DNA of 64,000 nucleotides from Beta vulgaris subsp. vulgaris (Eukaryota; Streptophyta; Magnoliopsida; Caryophyllales; Amaranthaceae). This document shows, piece after piece, positions 33,525-46,556 of the stretch. The translations under genes were made by a program, and so were the position numbers. The stretch lies in NCBI RefSeq assembly GCF_026745355.1, contig NC_079206.1, positions 15,645,943 through 15,709,942 of the forward strand. The letters are read 5' to 3'. The notes below the pieces were generated by a model. It was not told where the DNA came from. It worked only from the letters and a program-made list of their open reading frames with translations, and ran no database searches. The stretch's first letter is position 1; every line of letters begins with the position of its first letter.

Positions 33525-36309
33525 TGTAACGCCCCGAAAATTCATAACCTTAATTAAACACAATTGCACATACTTGCAGCGGAAATGGAACTTAAGCATG
33601 TGGGATATGGCCCACTAATACAATGCAACCTTAAATAGTCCTTGATATCTATACATAAATACTTGACCCAAATAATAATAATAATTTCTCCAACATCAGA
33701 TACCGCTCACTCTCCCTTGAACATGTTCCTTATTAACAGCGCACTTGCAATGGCTATGCTCATACCTAAAACAGAAAACAAAACATCATGAGCCGAAGCT
33801 CAGTAACATACTACCCTAACAGCGTAAATTCATTTCAATTCATTTTATTTGCAAACAGGGAGAAGAGAATATAGTAAAACATATTTCAAATTCGTAATGA
33901 AATAATAGCAAAGTAAGATTATGAATAGCATCTTGATACTCATAAGTTCCCATTATCTTTTCATCTTTTAGCTTGGTAACTGGCGAGTATAGACATGTGA
34001 TGACCCTCAAGGAGCCCAGCTCCCTTTTTGGGTACACCACCATGTGATGATCCTCAAGGAGCCCAGCTCCCTTTTTGGATACACCACCATGCGATGATCC
34101 TCAAGGAGCCCCGCTCCCTTTTTGGATACACCGCTCGCACCAAAATAGCATGCGGTACCCCTCAAGGAGCCCAGTCCCTTTTCGGTGTACGGCGGGTGCG
34201 AAGGTACGTGCACGACCATAAAGTAGATAAGCGTAACATTATACTGCCAGAACCTCTTTCACTTTTATTTATCATGTTTCGTTCGTTTAGCATTCATCGG
34301 CATAAGCCATAGATCTTTCGTAAATCATACTTGAGCATCAATAATCATAAGATCATCATTTACGAAACTCATTCAAAACAATTTAATCCCACAATCCATA
34401 TAAGAATCACATCGCAAAATCCTTACATAATTATAAACATCATTTCATAAACACATTTCGAAGGGATCGTGGGTGTTAGCAATAGATGTTACCTGCATTC
34501 CTGCTTAATAACCTTGAAAGCCGGGGGAGGCTGTAATATCCTTTCCTTTGATCTAACCATGAAACGACGCAACAAAATGTAAATATTCGATTTCTTTTAA
34601 CAATTGACCTTTAGTTATGGTGTTACTTTTTGTTATCGAAGATCGTTGTTGACGCTACATATATTCATTATTTCAACCTTTATAATTAACTTTACTTACG
34701 TTACTATAATTAATAGAATTATAATTTAACTTATCATAGGTTATCCTATTAAGTACCTTGTTCAATTTAATACATAAATTATCTTCAACAAGTTAATAAA
34801 ACAATTTCAATTATCGTAACCCAATTAATCGTAAATTACTAACATTCCTTTATTATTTTCATATATAAGAATATATTGATAATTACTAGGTGACGTTATT
34901 GCTAAGTTTTCTTGTTAATCCGTTTATCACACATGGTTGTCATAAATATATAATGTAATATATAAACTTAAGTGAATCTAACCAATTTCATATTATAAAA
35001 ATAAGGTGAACTATTGGTGATAATTAACCAAATTAGTTTAGTTCTTGTTGCTTGATTATAATAACTAATTAAAGAAGTAATTTAATTAATTAGCCCATTA
35101 AATATAACAAATTAAGTACATGAATCTTATTAGTGGATTTAAATAAAAATCAGATTTTACTTTGGACCAACAAGTTGAATAACATGGCTTAATTCATTTG
35201 GGCTTGACTCATTTTAAACAAATAAAACAAAGTTGGAGGAGAGGTATTTCATACCTCTGCTCAGTGGAGCAGACCACGAAAACAGGGAGGAAGGAGGTTG
35301 GGTGCGGCGTCGTGATGGAGCTCCGGCAGCAGGGCGGTACTGGGAGTTCTCGTCGGCGCGGAATTCCGACGTTTCTGGGCGGCGCACGAGGAGAGAGAGG
35401 GAAGCACGAGAGAGAGAGACGAGTTGGGCGAGAGGAAGGGTGGGCGAACGAAGGAGGATAACGTGCGGGTGAGTGACGGTGTGGTTGTTGTGTGTGGCGG
35501 CAGAAGTACGACGGCAGTGGTGCTGCGGTGGGGGTTGTGGTGGCTGACCGAAACAGAGGAGCAAGTAAAAAAAAACAGAAGCTTTGGGGGAGTTTTGGGT
35601 GGCTTTTTCCGGCGAGGTTTAGTGGGTTTCCGGCGAAGACTCAAGTGGTTTGAGTGAATGGTTTGAGGAGATGAACATGGCTATTTATAGCCATAGTTGA
35701 GTTTCAATTTCTGCCCAAAGAATTGATGGAATTGAATTATCAAAAATGGGTTATTGGGTGATTTTGGTTGAGAAATGAATTTTCTATGAATATGAGTTTG
35801 ATTGAGCAAGGATAATCCATTTTAGAGTTAGAGTTCATGGGTGGGTTTGAGTATAAAAATCAGATTTTTAGGTGGATTTGTATTGAATTGAAGTTTCTAA
35901 TTGCAATTGAGTTTGTTTTTGTGAAAAAAATCTGATTTGGATTACCATTTCCGTTGTCGGGTTGTTTTGGAAAAACAATGAAACAGTAGCATATGTTTTT
36001 GATTTTTTTTTTCTTTTTCTTTTTCTTTTCTTTTCTCTTTTTCTTTTCTTTTCTCCTTTTTCTTTTTGAATCCTAATACTATTATTTTGTAAAGAAATCA
36101 ATTTGTTTACTACCTTTGTTTCCTTACTCTAATTTATTGTTAATGTCTAATCTAACATAACTTTAATTATTTGTAACTTTAACGATTTAATTATCATTAT
36201 GTGAATATAGAGTAACAAAATTTCAATAATAACTTATGATTAAAGGAAAAATTTAGCCACTAATTATTATTATATAATTTAAGAAAGTTTAAATTTTCGG
36301 GATATTACA
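33525..36309 (-). repeat. 5' LTR of the chromovirus-derived element
   Basis: Same length and ends as the LTR at 28128-30912. Differences between the two are mostly one- or two-base insertions or deletions, for example in A, G and T runs. Confidence 0.93.
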
Positions 36310-36830
36310 GTAGGCAAGCTCCATGGAGTGACTATGTTTTGCAACAGGTACACTCATCCCAACACACAGAGTGATTATGTGGTTGCCTGTGCAAAATAGA
36401 CTGAAAACAAGGCATAGATTGAAGTAGATGAACATGTGTGTTGATGAGAATTGCTTGTTCTGTCAACAACATTATGAAATAATACAACATCTTCTATTTG
36501 AATGCGGATTTAGTGAGCAGTGTATCACTTCTATTATGCACTGGCTTGGTATAAGATGAAAGAAGAGAGGGCTTATTCAGATGTATAGGTGGCTGAAGAA
36601 TATATACAAAAGTGGCATATGGCTAGAAAGATGATGGCTATGGTTGTTGTTGCTGCTACTATATACATGATTTGGAGTAACATAAATTCTGCCTACTGGG
36701 ATCAAATCATCATGACTGTAGATAAAATTGTACAGGAAATTAAATACATAGTAAAGCATGGGATTATACAGATTGTTAGTACAAAGGTGAAGGAAGAAGA
36801 GGATATGGATCAATGATTTATAAATGTTGG
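36310..36830 (+). pseudogene. LINE remnant, 3' part (zf-RVT region)
   Basis: Continues the LINE cut at 28127; the first five bases are the target duplication. Readable pieces are CVDENCLFCQQHYEIIQHLLFECGFSEQC, written here as CLFCQQ, IQHLLFECGFSEQ and MHWLGI, which form the zinc-binding zf-RVT domain (CxxC..H..C) at the C-terminus of plant LINE ORF2. Stops interrupt the frame. Confidence 0.8.
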
Positions 36831-38090
36831 GTTGGTCCAGCCTTTTTTTGTGACTGCTAGGCATGTCTAGCTTGCTTGTCTTTTCATGTAATTAGTTTTG
36901 TTTGGGGCTTTGGGCTATTATAATCTCACTTAACTTCCAAAAATGGAAATCAAATTTCAAACTCCCACAAGAGGAGACTAACAAAATCAATCTCCGAATT
37001 CCCACAACTAGAGGCAGAGAACTCAATAATGGGATAACAAAAAATCTACACAAAAAAGAGAAAACAAAATCGTTATTAACGAGAACTAGAAAAACAAATG
37101 AATGAAAGTAGAATTTGGGGACTACTACCATCTAAAAGAATGGTGGTGGCCAAAAATTTGCTAAAGAAAGCTACGAATTTTTTAGAGGGATGAGGAAACT
37201 AGAGACTCGGAGAAGGGATGGGCGACTAGGTTTATTAAAAACACACCATTAGGTTGAATAAATGAGACTTGAGCAAACATTGATCCTTCCCTACAAGAAA
37301 GAGCCCCATTAGCGACAGATTTTTGCGACCAAACAAAAATCGGTTGCTAATTAAATACAGTTTTTACCAGTCTCAATTTTGGAACTGAAAAAATTTCACA
37401 AATTCACAACAGATATAAATAGTGACGAGGGTTTTAGTGACAGAAAAAACAATCACTACTCTCCTCAACTATTCCAAGCAAGCAACTAATATGTTACCTA
37501 ACAAAAGTAGTACTATTTAAGAACATATATTGATGAGGATAAAGAAAAGTTACAATTAAAATTGGAAACAATGACAAATATTCCCAGTTACGAACATAAA
37601 TATAAATTGATATCAAATTTTCTATTGTATGTATGTATCTAGGGAACCTTTTTTTTGGTATATAAAAGGAATTATATTACAAGAGTGAGAATAACCATTA
37701 ATCTTAACCATACAACGTAATATTCACATCAAACTAAATGTACAAGAAAAGAAGAAAATCTAGTTGATAAAATTTCTCAACTTCTTAACTCCTATGCATC
37801 TTTGAACCATCAGAATTTGTGTTTGCTTCACAATGTTACTTACCTTCATTTGCACATTCTAGAATTTCTTGAAGTCCTTGGCCCTAAAAATAAGATAAAT
37901 GGATATAGTGAACCCCATTCCATAGAACTGATTCTTGGGCCTGTTTTCATGAAGCATTTTGCTCTGCATTTCAAATTGTCATGCAACAGGTTATTGTTTG
38001 TTTTACCCCATCTAGTAGAGCATGTTGGAATATTATATAATGTGTTGTTAATATGATATTATTTTTGATTTGTGGTGTGATGAAACATAT
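36831..38090. other. Intergenic with a CACTA-like fragment
   Basis: No gene. Around 37290-37470, 'cctacaagaaa' followed by 'gcgacagatttttgcgacc' and 'agtgacgagggttttagtgaca' resembles the terminal and subterminal repeats of a CACTA element, but no partner end was found. Confidence 0.4.
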
Positions 38091-38400
38091 TTAGAAAGAA
38101 GAAAACACGAAGATTAGTGACACGTTGGCATGATGTGTGCCACATATGCATTGTGCGTGCCACGCATGCATTATGCATAGCCACGCATGCATGGTGCGTG
38201 CAGCGCATAGTGCTACGTGGCACCCACAGGTTGTCCGCACCATTGCCTCTGTTGATCTTTTGATTGTGATTAGGAAGTTTGGTGCGCCTGCCCCTATTTG
38301 TATAGTGCGCATGTACCATACTAACGAGATAATCTATTTCGTGAAATGATGCATGTGTCTTCGTGTGAAATGATGCATGATTTTAATCTTTTCTTCTGTA
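38091..38400. repeat. ACGCATGCAT-rich stretch
   Basis: Loose tandem copies of GTGCGTGCCACGCATGCATTATGCATA, here given by its core ACGCATGCAT, between about 38130 and 38215, then palindromic 'tgatgcatg' repeats. It may belong to the LTR upstream of the copia remnant. Confidence 0.4.
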
Positions 38401-38738
38401 AATTTTTCCTAGTATATATAGGGAGATGTCACATATGAAATGGAGTTAGACAATAACATTCATACTTGCCTAAGGAGATTCATTTCTAAATTTCTCTCCT
38501 TGTTCATTGTAAAACACAACCTTTAAACACATTGTAGTGTATGTAATTTGTCATCGACCAAACTCCATAAATTCTTTTTCGTATCTCACAAGAGTTTACC
38601 TTGTTGATCCTAGTGGGTCGGTAAAATTCTTGTAAGAAAGCGTATTCCTATGTGCTTGGAAGTACCATTCGGTTTCTCACAAGATACATATCCATACACA
38701 CACTTATAACAATCTACAAGAATTTCAATCTTTGAGTG

Positions 38739-40245
38739 ATGGCTTCCTTGAATGTGATGACAATGAATTTCCATAAATTGGAAAAGTTTGAAGGGATAAG
38801 ATATCACAGTTGGCAAAATAAGACGCATTTTCTGTGAACCACATTGAATATGTTGTATGTTCTTAGCATCCTTATGCCACTATTACCCGAAGAAGGGAAA
38901 ACTGAAACCTTGGAGGAGGCCCATGCAAGAACAAAGTGGGAGAATGATGAATGTATTTGCCGGGGGCCATATCTTGAACGTGATGTCGGACACATTATTC
39001 GATCTTTACCAATATTTGGAGAGAACCAAGGAACTTTTGGATGCTCTTGAAATCAAAGTACATCGTGGAGGACACATTAAGTATAAATTTTTAGTTAGCA
39101 ATTTTAATTCTTACAAAATGGTTCATGGTCATTCCGTTATGGACAATTTCATGAGGTTCAACATATGTTGAACCAAATTAGACAACAAGGAATGATGATG
39201 GATCGATCGTTTTCGGTTGCATCCATCATTGACAAATTAACCCCATCGTGGAAGGACACGAGAAAATCATTGAAACATAAGGAGTCTATGTCCTTGGTAG
39301 ATTCGGGTGCCCATCTCCGTATTGAGGAGGGTATCCAGTCTCAAGATGTCTCTAAGTACCCAAAAGGTGGTCCGATTTGATTTCCTCTATCAACATGATG
39401 GAAAAAGGGCAATCAAGTGAGACTAATAAGCTAAGTCCAAGAATCGGCCATGAAAGTCCAATAAAAGTCATCCTGAAAATGATAAGAAAAAGGGCAAGAC
39501 TATATCTTGTTCAGGGTGTGGTGGTTCTCACTTTAAGAGAAATTGTCCCTCTTTGGCAAAGAAGAAGAACTAGGATCAACCTACGGTTGATCCCCGTCAA
39601 GGTTAGTTTGCATATGATATTTCTTTGAATGAATAAATGAATTTTATTGCAATGAAATCTGAAATTAATGTGGTGCAGGATGATGATTTTTGGTGGGTGG
39701 ACTCCGCAGCATCAAGACATGTATGCAAAGATTGTAATTTCTTTAGAACTTATCAAGCTTTCAATGATAGGTCGATCTTGTACATGAAAAATGACTCTAC
39801 GGGAAAGGCAAAAGGAAAAGGCCAAGTAGAGTTGCTCCTCACTTTCAGGAAGACTTCGACTTTGAGAGAAGTTGTGTATGTACCCGAAGTTAGGAAAAAC
39901 TTGATATACAGAGGTTTACAAAATAATTACGGCTTAAAAATGATGTTTGAGGTCGATAAGTTTATTTTAAGCAAAGGGGGTGTATTTGTAGGACAATGAT
40001 ACCTTTTGTAATAATATGTTTAAACTTTCTATTGATAATAAAAGTGTGAATTCTATTTACATGATGGATGTTTCTTCTCTATAGGACAATTGTTTATGTC
40101 ATGTTAATTATCGTATATTATATGATATGTCTAAAGATGGTTTAATTTCTAAAGTTGACATGAGTGTAGAGAAGTGTCAAACATGCATGTCAAACAAAAT
40201 TACAAGAAATCCTTTTCGTTTTGTATTTATTTGAGTAGGAAGGAC
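38739..40245 (+). pseudogene. Ty1/copia gag-pol remnant
   Basis: A start ATG at 38739 begins a UBN2-type gag (FHKLEKFEGI.YHSWQ), stopped early by TGA. Further on come ICRGPYLERDVGH-like and SVASIIDKLTPSWKD blocks, a CCHC zinc knuckle (CSGCGGSHFKRNC, near 39510-39550), the protease region (WWVDSAASRHVCKDC, where the active DSG/DSGA has become DSAA) and the pre-integrase part (LISKVDMSVEKCQTCMSNK). Many frame changes, no reverse transcriptase and no second LTR. The upstream 38.4-38.7 kb has the look of an LTR end with TATATATAGGG, but its borders are not defined. Confidence 0.85.
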
Positions 40246-40539
40246 TCGGATTGCACATGCCATAAACGATGAGACAAAGATAGGTATGGAAATTTAAGGT
40301 GATGATAGAAGTGGAAGGACCGTCATCTAGACTTGTCTTTCTATCATCTCTAATGGTATCTCTTTTTGTAGGTAATTAAATCTTAATTTTTTGTGGTAAT
40401 GTTATTATTGGATTTTTTTAAAAGAGTTGGATGATGTTGTTATCTGGTTATTAGATTTTAATAGGAAATTTTGTTAATAAATACCACACTTTAAACACTT
40501 TTTTGAGTCAAATACCTAGGTTTTTTTAGTCAAAAAATG

Positions 40540-40640
40540 ACAGAAATTAACAGATTTTTTGAAATCACTACCAATTAATAGACTTTTTGGAATCACTACC
40601 ACTTAATAGATTTTTTGGAATCACTACCATTTAATAGAAT
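40540..40640. repeat. 32-bp tandem repeat, three units
   Basis: Units of the form (a)gattttttggaatcactaccacttaat repeated three times in the left arm of the 40463-45723 element. The right arm has only one unit. Confidence 0.85.
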
Positions 40641-41135
40641 TTCGCAAAATTGTTAGTTTGCTCCCTTAATGGCACGTAAAATTAACTTCTTACCTTCAAT
40701 CAATCTCCTCTACCACCACCACCACAATTTCACGAAACTCGCTACCCTTGTGATCCCCTTATCTCTCCTAACCACCATTACGAGGTTGTGGTAGTTTCAT
40801 ATTTTGTTAGCATTGTGGGGTGGGTCGATTTTTTGGTGGATGGAGGTGTTGGTGGTTTCGTAGTTGGTTGGGTGGTGCGGTGGGATGGTTTCAAATGGGT
40901 GGAGGTGGTGAGGGTGGGATGACTTTTGAGTGGGTGGAGGTGGTGGTGATTTTTAGTTGGTTTTGGTTATGGGTGGGTTGATTTTTTTTTTTGTAGTTGG
41001 TGGTGGTGGCAACGGTGACAAGCATGTTGCATATTGTAGGGCGGTGGTGGTGGAGGATGCAGGGTAAAATCGTAATTTCATGTACCACAAACTATGGTTG
41101 GGCACCGATCCAAAATTAGAATCACAGTTTTTTTC

Positions 41136-42977
41136 TGTAATATCCCGAAAATTAAACTTGTTTAAATTAAATAATAATAATTAGTGGTTAAAATTTTCCT
41201 TTAATCATAAGTTATTATTGAAATTTTGTTATACTATACCCAAGTAGTGATAGTTAATTCGTTAAATAAATATATGTTGTAAATAATAACAAGTTATGTT
41301 AGATTAAACGATAACATTAGTTAAAGTAAGGAAACAAAGTAATAAACAAATTAATTACTGGAGTAGTTCTAATGTTGACACAAATTTATTAGTATTAGGA
41401 ATAAAAAAAGAGGAAAAGAAAGAGGAAAAGAGAAAAGAAAAAAAAACAAAAAAAAAAGAAAAAAAAAGAAAAAAAGAAACAAACAACAGAACTACTGTCA
41501 TTCCCTATCCCCATTTTTTTTTTCTTTCTCAAACCAATCCGACAATGGAAATTTTAATCCAACCCATGATTATTTTACACAAACAATCTATTCTTCAATT
41601 AAAAACCTCAATTCAATTCAAACCCATCTAGCAATACAATATTTCACCAAAATCCATCCACCCAATTCACAGAAATTAAACCCCAACCATGGCTATAAAT
41701 AGCCATTGTTCCTCCATTACTACCCACTCATCTTCACAACTCCACTACCCGCCGGAATCCACCATCTTCACCGGAAAAAGCCACCAAAACGCCCACCAAA
41801 GCCTCTGTTTTTTCGCAACACTTACACTCTCTCTCCTCTGTTCGAACCAAATCCCCTGCCCACCACCGCAGTGCCGCTGCACTGCCGCACCACCGGTGCG
41901 CCACCACCACACCTACCCACCGCCGCGATCTCCCTCACCCGCTCGCCTCTTCTTCTTATTCTTCTCTCTCTCTCGCCCCATCTCTCTCTCTCTTGTTTCG
42001 CTCTCTCTCCTCGTGCCCCGGAGGAGCCACGCTAGAACCGCCGGAATCCCGCGCCCCCATCCACGCTGCCGTGCCGCTGCTGTTGGATCCCTGACCCCAC
42101 CGCCGGCCATTCTCCTTCCTCTGCCCTGTTTTTGGTCCTGCTCAATTGAGCAGAGGTATGAATGATCATACCTTCCTTGTTTTCATTTTATGAAGTTGGT
42201 TTGTTTAAATAAGTTATGGGCCATGTTACTCAACTTGTTGCCCAAAATAAAATCTGATTTTTAATTAAACTAAGCTATAATGGGCTATAAAAAGGGAGCA
42301 GGGCTCCTTGAGGATCATCACATGGTAGTGTATCCAAAAAGGGAGCTGGGCTCCTTGACGATCATCACATGGTGGTGTACCCAAAAAGGGAGCTGGGCTC
42401 CTTGAGGGTCATCACATGTCTAGACTCGCCAGTTACCAAGCTAAAAGATGAAAAGATAATGGGAACTTATGAAGTATCAAGATGCTATTTATAATTGTTT
42501 ACTTTGCTATTATTTCATTACGAATTTGAAATATGTTACTATATTCTCTTCTCCCTGTTTGCAAATAAAATGAATTGAAATGAATTTACGTTGTTAGGGT
42601 AGTATGATACTGAGCTTCGGCTCACGATGTTGCTTTTGGTTTAGGTACTGATGAAGATGACGGGATGGCGTAGAAGTGAGGATGGCCAACTACTTTATAT
42701 TATGAAAACTATATTGGTTATGTAATCTAAATCTGTGATCACTAGAACACGAACTTAGTTTAACTATAACTACGTAATCATCTATGCTTAGATATTTATA
42801 TTAATATAATTAAGATGCTTATTTTAATAAATATAATATGTTTAGCGTCATGAACGAATGTTTGCCTTGTATTTTCTCGAACAGGAAATACGGCAGTACT
42901 GCACCGACCATCTAAGTTCCGTTGCTAACATTGGATTAATTAACATAAAAATAATGTTTAGAGGTCGGGGCGTTACA
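41136..42977 (+). mobile_element. Solo LTR of the chromovirus family
   Basis: The 1842-bp sequence starts TGTAATATCCCGAAAATTAAAC and ends GGTCGGGGCGTTACA, the same ends as the LTRs at 28-36 kb but in opposite orientation. It is flanked by a perfect 5-bp duplication ttttc (41131-41135, 42978-42982). It shares the 47-bp repeat (three units), the GC-rich leader and the GA-rich block. It is a solo LTR left by recombination between the two LTRs of a former element. Confidence 0.92.
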
Positions 42978-43315
42978 TTTTCGGACCGGCGATCGAAGTG
43001 GACCGGTCCCGGTCCAGACCTTTCCGATTCGATTCCAGTTCCAATTTTAGGATTTATTTTTTTAAATTTAATTTTTTTTCTTTTTTTGTGTTATTCTTTC
43101 TTTTAGATAAGCTTCTACTTGATACTAGGGGTGTAAACGGACTGCAAAAAGTCCAGAGTCCGATCCAGTCCAAACTTGTCGGACTGAACTGGACTGAAAT
43201 TTTTTGGACTGGGCTCGGACTCAAATTTTCGAGTCCAAATATTTTCGGACTGGATTTGGACTCACCCCTTTGGAGTCCAATAAGTCCAGTCCAGTCCAAA
43301 AATATTTTATATTTA

Positions 43316-43430
43316 ATATTTATATATAAAAATATATAATATAATATATATACTATATATATATAATATAATATATATAATATATATATATATATAATAT
43401 ATATATATATATAATATATAATATATAAAA
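43316..43430. repeat. TA-rich microsatellite
   Basis: Runs of TA interrupted by single A insertions. Similar tracts are at 43577-43672 and 44950-45024, at matching places in the two half-copies of the hAT-type element. Confidence 0.9.
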
Positions 43431-43577
43431 GATGTAAATTCCACTAGAGGCTCTTTGGAGTGAGGATTTCCTTACCATTCCCCCTCCCTCCAACGAGTCT
43501 GACCTACAAATCTGACTGGTTATACCTGTGCGAGGTGCCAGCTTAGAAGGGTCATTCATCTTACAAACTTGAATATA

Positions 43578-43677
<100 letters not shown>

Positions 43678-43749
43678 GATGTATGTGACTTATTTTATGG
43701 AATGAATATAATGAGCTTAATTTTCAAATTTAATTATGAGAGCACGTTG

Positions 43750-43915
43750 TGACTTGTTTGGTGGAGGTGGTGGGGAACTCACCTTGTGACTTGGAGGTCA
43801 CAAGTTCGGATCCCACTACCTATTTGTGCTTGGGAGTAAGGATTCTCTTATATCCACTACTCTCAAGCGATGACCTATGTAAGTGGGCTGACTGACTTGA
43901 GCGAGTAAAAAAAAA
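43750..43915 (+). mobile_element. SINE-like insertion in the left half-copy
   Basis: It begins where the two half-copies stop matching. It has a possible A box (GGTGGAGGTGGTGGGG), a B box (CACAAGTTCGGATCCC) and an A-run at the 3' end (about 43907-43916). The flanking sequences gagcacgttgtg and gaggacgtttgtg are similar, not identical, so the target duplication is uncertain. Confidence 0.55.
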
Positions 43916-44978
43916 ATGTAGGGAGAGGACGTTTGTGGAAATAAAGAAAACGAAGTGGTAATTAACACTTGATGATAGTAGTATTATCATTATGTAAATA
44001 AACTTACATGGGTGATAAGTAGAGGGAGAAAGAGATGATATTCCCTGGAATCAAAGTAAAATGACCTAATGTCAAATTGATGTATGTATCATAGTGAAAA
44101 ATTAGGGAATTTATTCATGCATAATGGTGAGAATAATCACCAATCACCAGCATGTTTCCCTTAAAAATCGTTTTTTTTTTTTGCATGATTTAGTAAGTGG
44201 ATTACTACTACAAATTAGTAATACCTAGAATAGAAACCATGGCTATGGTGTTAAGCTAAATGAACAAATTAATAGAAGAAAGAGGATACTAAAAGTTAGT
44301 TTTCTAAACAAGTTTGATTACGTACTCTCCCTACATGCTTCATGCATGTTTAGAGATTTCTTTGGTCATTTTTTACCATGTGGAAATAAAAGTTGGGCTG
44401 TTTACATGTTTAAGTTGTCTTCTATTCCATCTTTTTTTTTTTAAGTAGCTGAACCTTTTCACCTGAAGTTTCCGCGATTGAGTACAACTTTGAAGTACAC
44501 ATTGCATGACTCATGACGTTAAAATATTACTAATAATATTGTAAACATAAATGAGTAAGGTAAGAGTAGGGGTGTAAACAGACTGCAAAAAGTCCAGAGT
44601 CCGATCCAGTCTAGTCCAAACTTGTCGGACTGGACTGGACTGAAAATTTTTTGGACTAGGCTCGGACTCAAATTTTCGAGTCCAAATATTTTCGGACTGG
44701 ATTTGGACTCACCCCTTTGGAGTCCACTAAGTCTAGTCCAATCCAAAAATATTTTATATTTAATATATATTTAATATTTATATAATATATATATATAATA
44801 TAATATATAAAAGATGTAAATTCCACTAGAGGCTCTTTGGAGTGAGGATTTCCTTCTTCCCCTCCCTCCAAGAGTCTGACCTACAAATCTGACTGGTTAT
44901 ACCTGTGCGAGGTGCCAGCTTAGAAGGGTCATTCATCTTACAAACTTGAATATATATTATATATATATATATATATTT

Positions 44979-45027
<49 letters not shown>

Positions 45028-46099
45028 GATGTATGTGACTTATTTTATGGAATGAATATAATGAGCTTAATTTTCAAGTTTAATTATGAGAGCACGTTGT
45101 GAATCGTTGAATATAAAACGAAAAAAAGTAATCGGACTGGATTGGACTGGATTCGGACTCAAGAAAAAATTATCGGATTGGATTGGACTGGACCCGAAAG
45201 ATATTTGGATCGGACTTGGACTCAATTTCTTGAGTCCAAAAAACTTTGGACTGGATTAGGATTTGGCAAAGTACAATTCAGTCCAATCCACTTACACCCC
45301 TACCTGATACTAATTCATGAACTATTTTAACATGCTTTCATGATACTTTCATATTAATCTCATAATTTTAGTATAAGTTGGTTAAAAATTTAATGAAACT
45401 TCGGTAAAAACATTAATAAAAAGCATTTTTTTTAAATTAACTGATTTTTTGGTCCGGGTCGGAAAATCAGATTCGAAATTTTTGAGGATCGAGGACCGGA
45501 CGGGCAGCCGTTGGTCCGGTTTCAAATTTTTTCTCAGTTCTGTTCAAAACTGCACACTCCTATTATCACTAACGGAGCAAAACTAACTTTTTTGCAACAT
45601 TGCATTAAATGGTAGTGATTCCAAAAAAATTTAGTCAACCTTGATATTTATAAGAAATCTCAATAAACTAGATATTTATTTCAGAAAAGTGCCTAAAGTG
45701 TGGTGTTTATTGACTAATTTTCTATTTTAATGTCACTTATTAGATTCCTGTAAAAAAAATCACTTGTTAGATTGAAGGAAACCCAATAATTCAAATATAT
45801 GAACTTTTGGGTGGCGAATCTATTATTATTGACTAGGGTACGGTTGTACACGACTCATGCACGACTCTAGAAGCATTTTCATGTAACAACAAGTTGTGGG
45901 CCTCAGTGGTCTTAAAGAAAAGCTTCAAGCCAAATGACTAAAAGTAGATCAGCCCACTCATGAACTTACTTAAGCATGGTTGGACTTAAATTCAGACCAA
46001 AGTAGTGGGCTACGCTTGTCATGGGTAGAGAAATTTCATTAACTGAAAAAATTACCGTATCTACAATGTTATCATCATTATTATATTCTTTGTAAAAGT

Positions 46100-46235
46100 A
46101 AGGAAAATTCTGTTGTAAGAAGGGAGAGAAATTAGGAATCCTTTTTGTAAGGGATGAAAATCGAGTCTCTATCACATGGATGAAAGACAGGCCAGGTCTC
46201 ACAACCACTAGGTCAATCTTCATCCTCACGGTATC
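46100..46235 (-). mobile_element. SINE-like sequence, minus strand
   Basis: The minus strand shows GATTGACCTAGTGGTTGTGAG (A-box region, given in part as TGACCTAGTGGTTGTGAG) and AGAGACTCGATTTTCATCCC (B-box region). This is the typical head of plant tRNA-derived SINEs. The 3' end is not defined. Confidence 0.5.
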
Positions 46236-46556
46236 TACAATAGGTATTAAAGCAATTAGAGGGTGTTTGATTTATGAAGGGGAAGAATGAAAGAGTTTAA
46301 GAAAGACAAACAAGTAGAAAGAAAAGGAATACTCTTTGATTAAAAATGTTGTTTGGGCAGAATATTTCTCTTCCTCTTCTCACCATTGCTCCACCATCTT
46401 CCCCCACCCTTTCTCTCTCATGTACCACCGACCACCGGTCCCTTCCCTCACCATCGGGCTTCTCCATCCTCCACCGCTGTCCCCTCATAGTAGTCCACCA
46501 GATCATCGCCGCCCCTCACCACCTCTTACTACTGTGCCTTTCTTTCTTCTCCTTTT

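Larger units (their letters stand above)
28128..36309 (-). mobile_element. Chromovirus-derived LTR retrotransposon, non-autonomous
   Basis: Two direct LTRs of 2785 bp each (28128-30912, 33525-36309) enclose 2.6 kb. The whole is flanked by gtagg (28123-28127, 36310-36314). The primer-binding site is read on the minus strand as TGGTATCAGAGC (33510-33521, initiator Met tRNA type) next to the LTR at 33525, and the polypurine tract GGGGGAGAGGA (30913-30923) abuts the other LTR, so the element runs on the minus strand. The only readable coding trace is a polyprotein C-terminus with a chromodomain (31067-31408). The LTRs are longer than the internal part, as in LARD-like derivatives. It has inserted into a LINE remnant. 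The near-identity of the LTRs indicates a rather recent insertion. Confidence 0.93.

Noticed and set aside
41689..42165. 158-codon frame rich in Ser and Pro
   Set aside because: It is the same leader part of the solo LTR; low complexity and not kept in the other LTRs.
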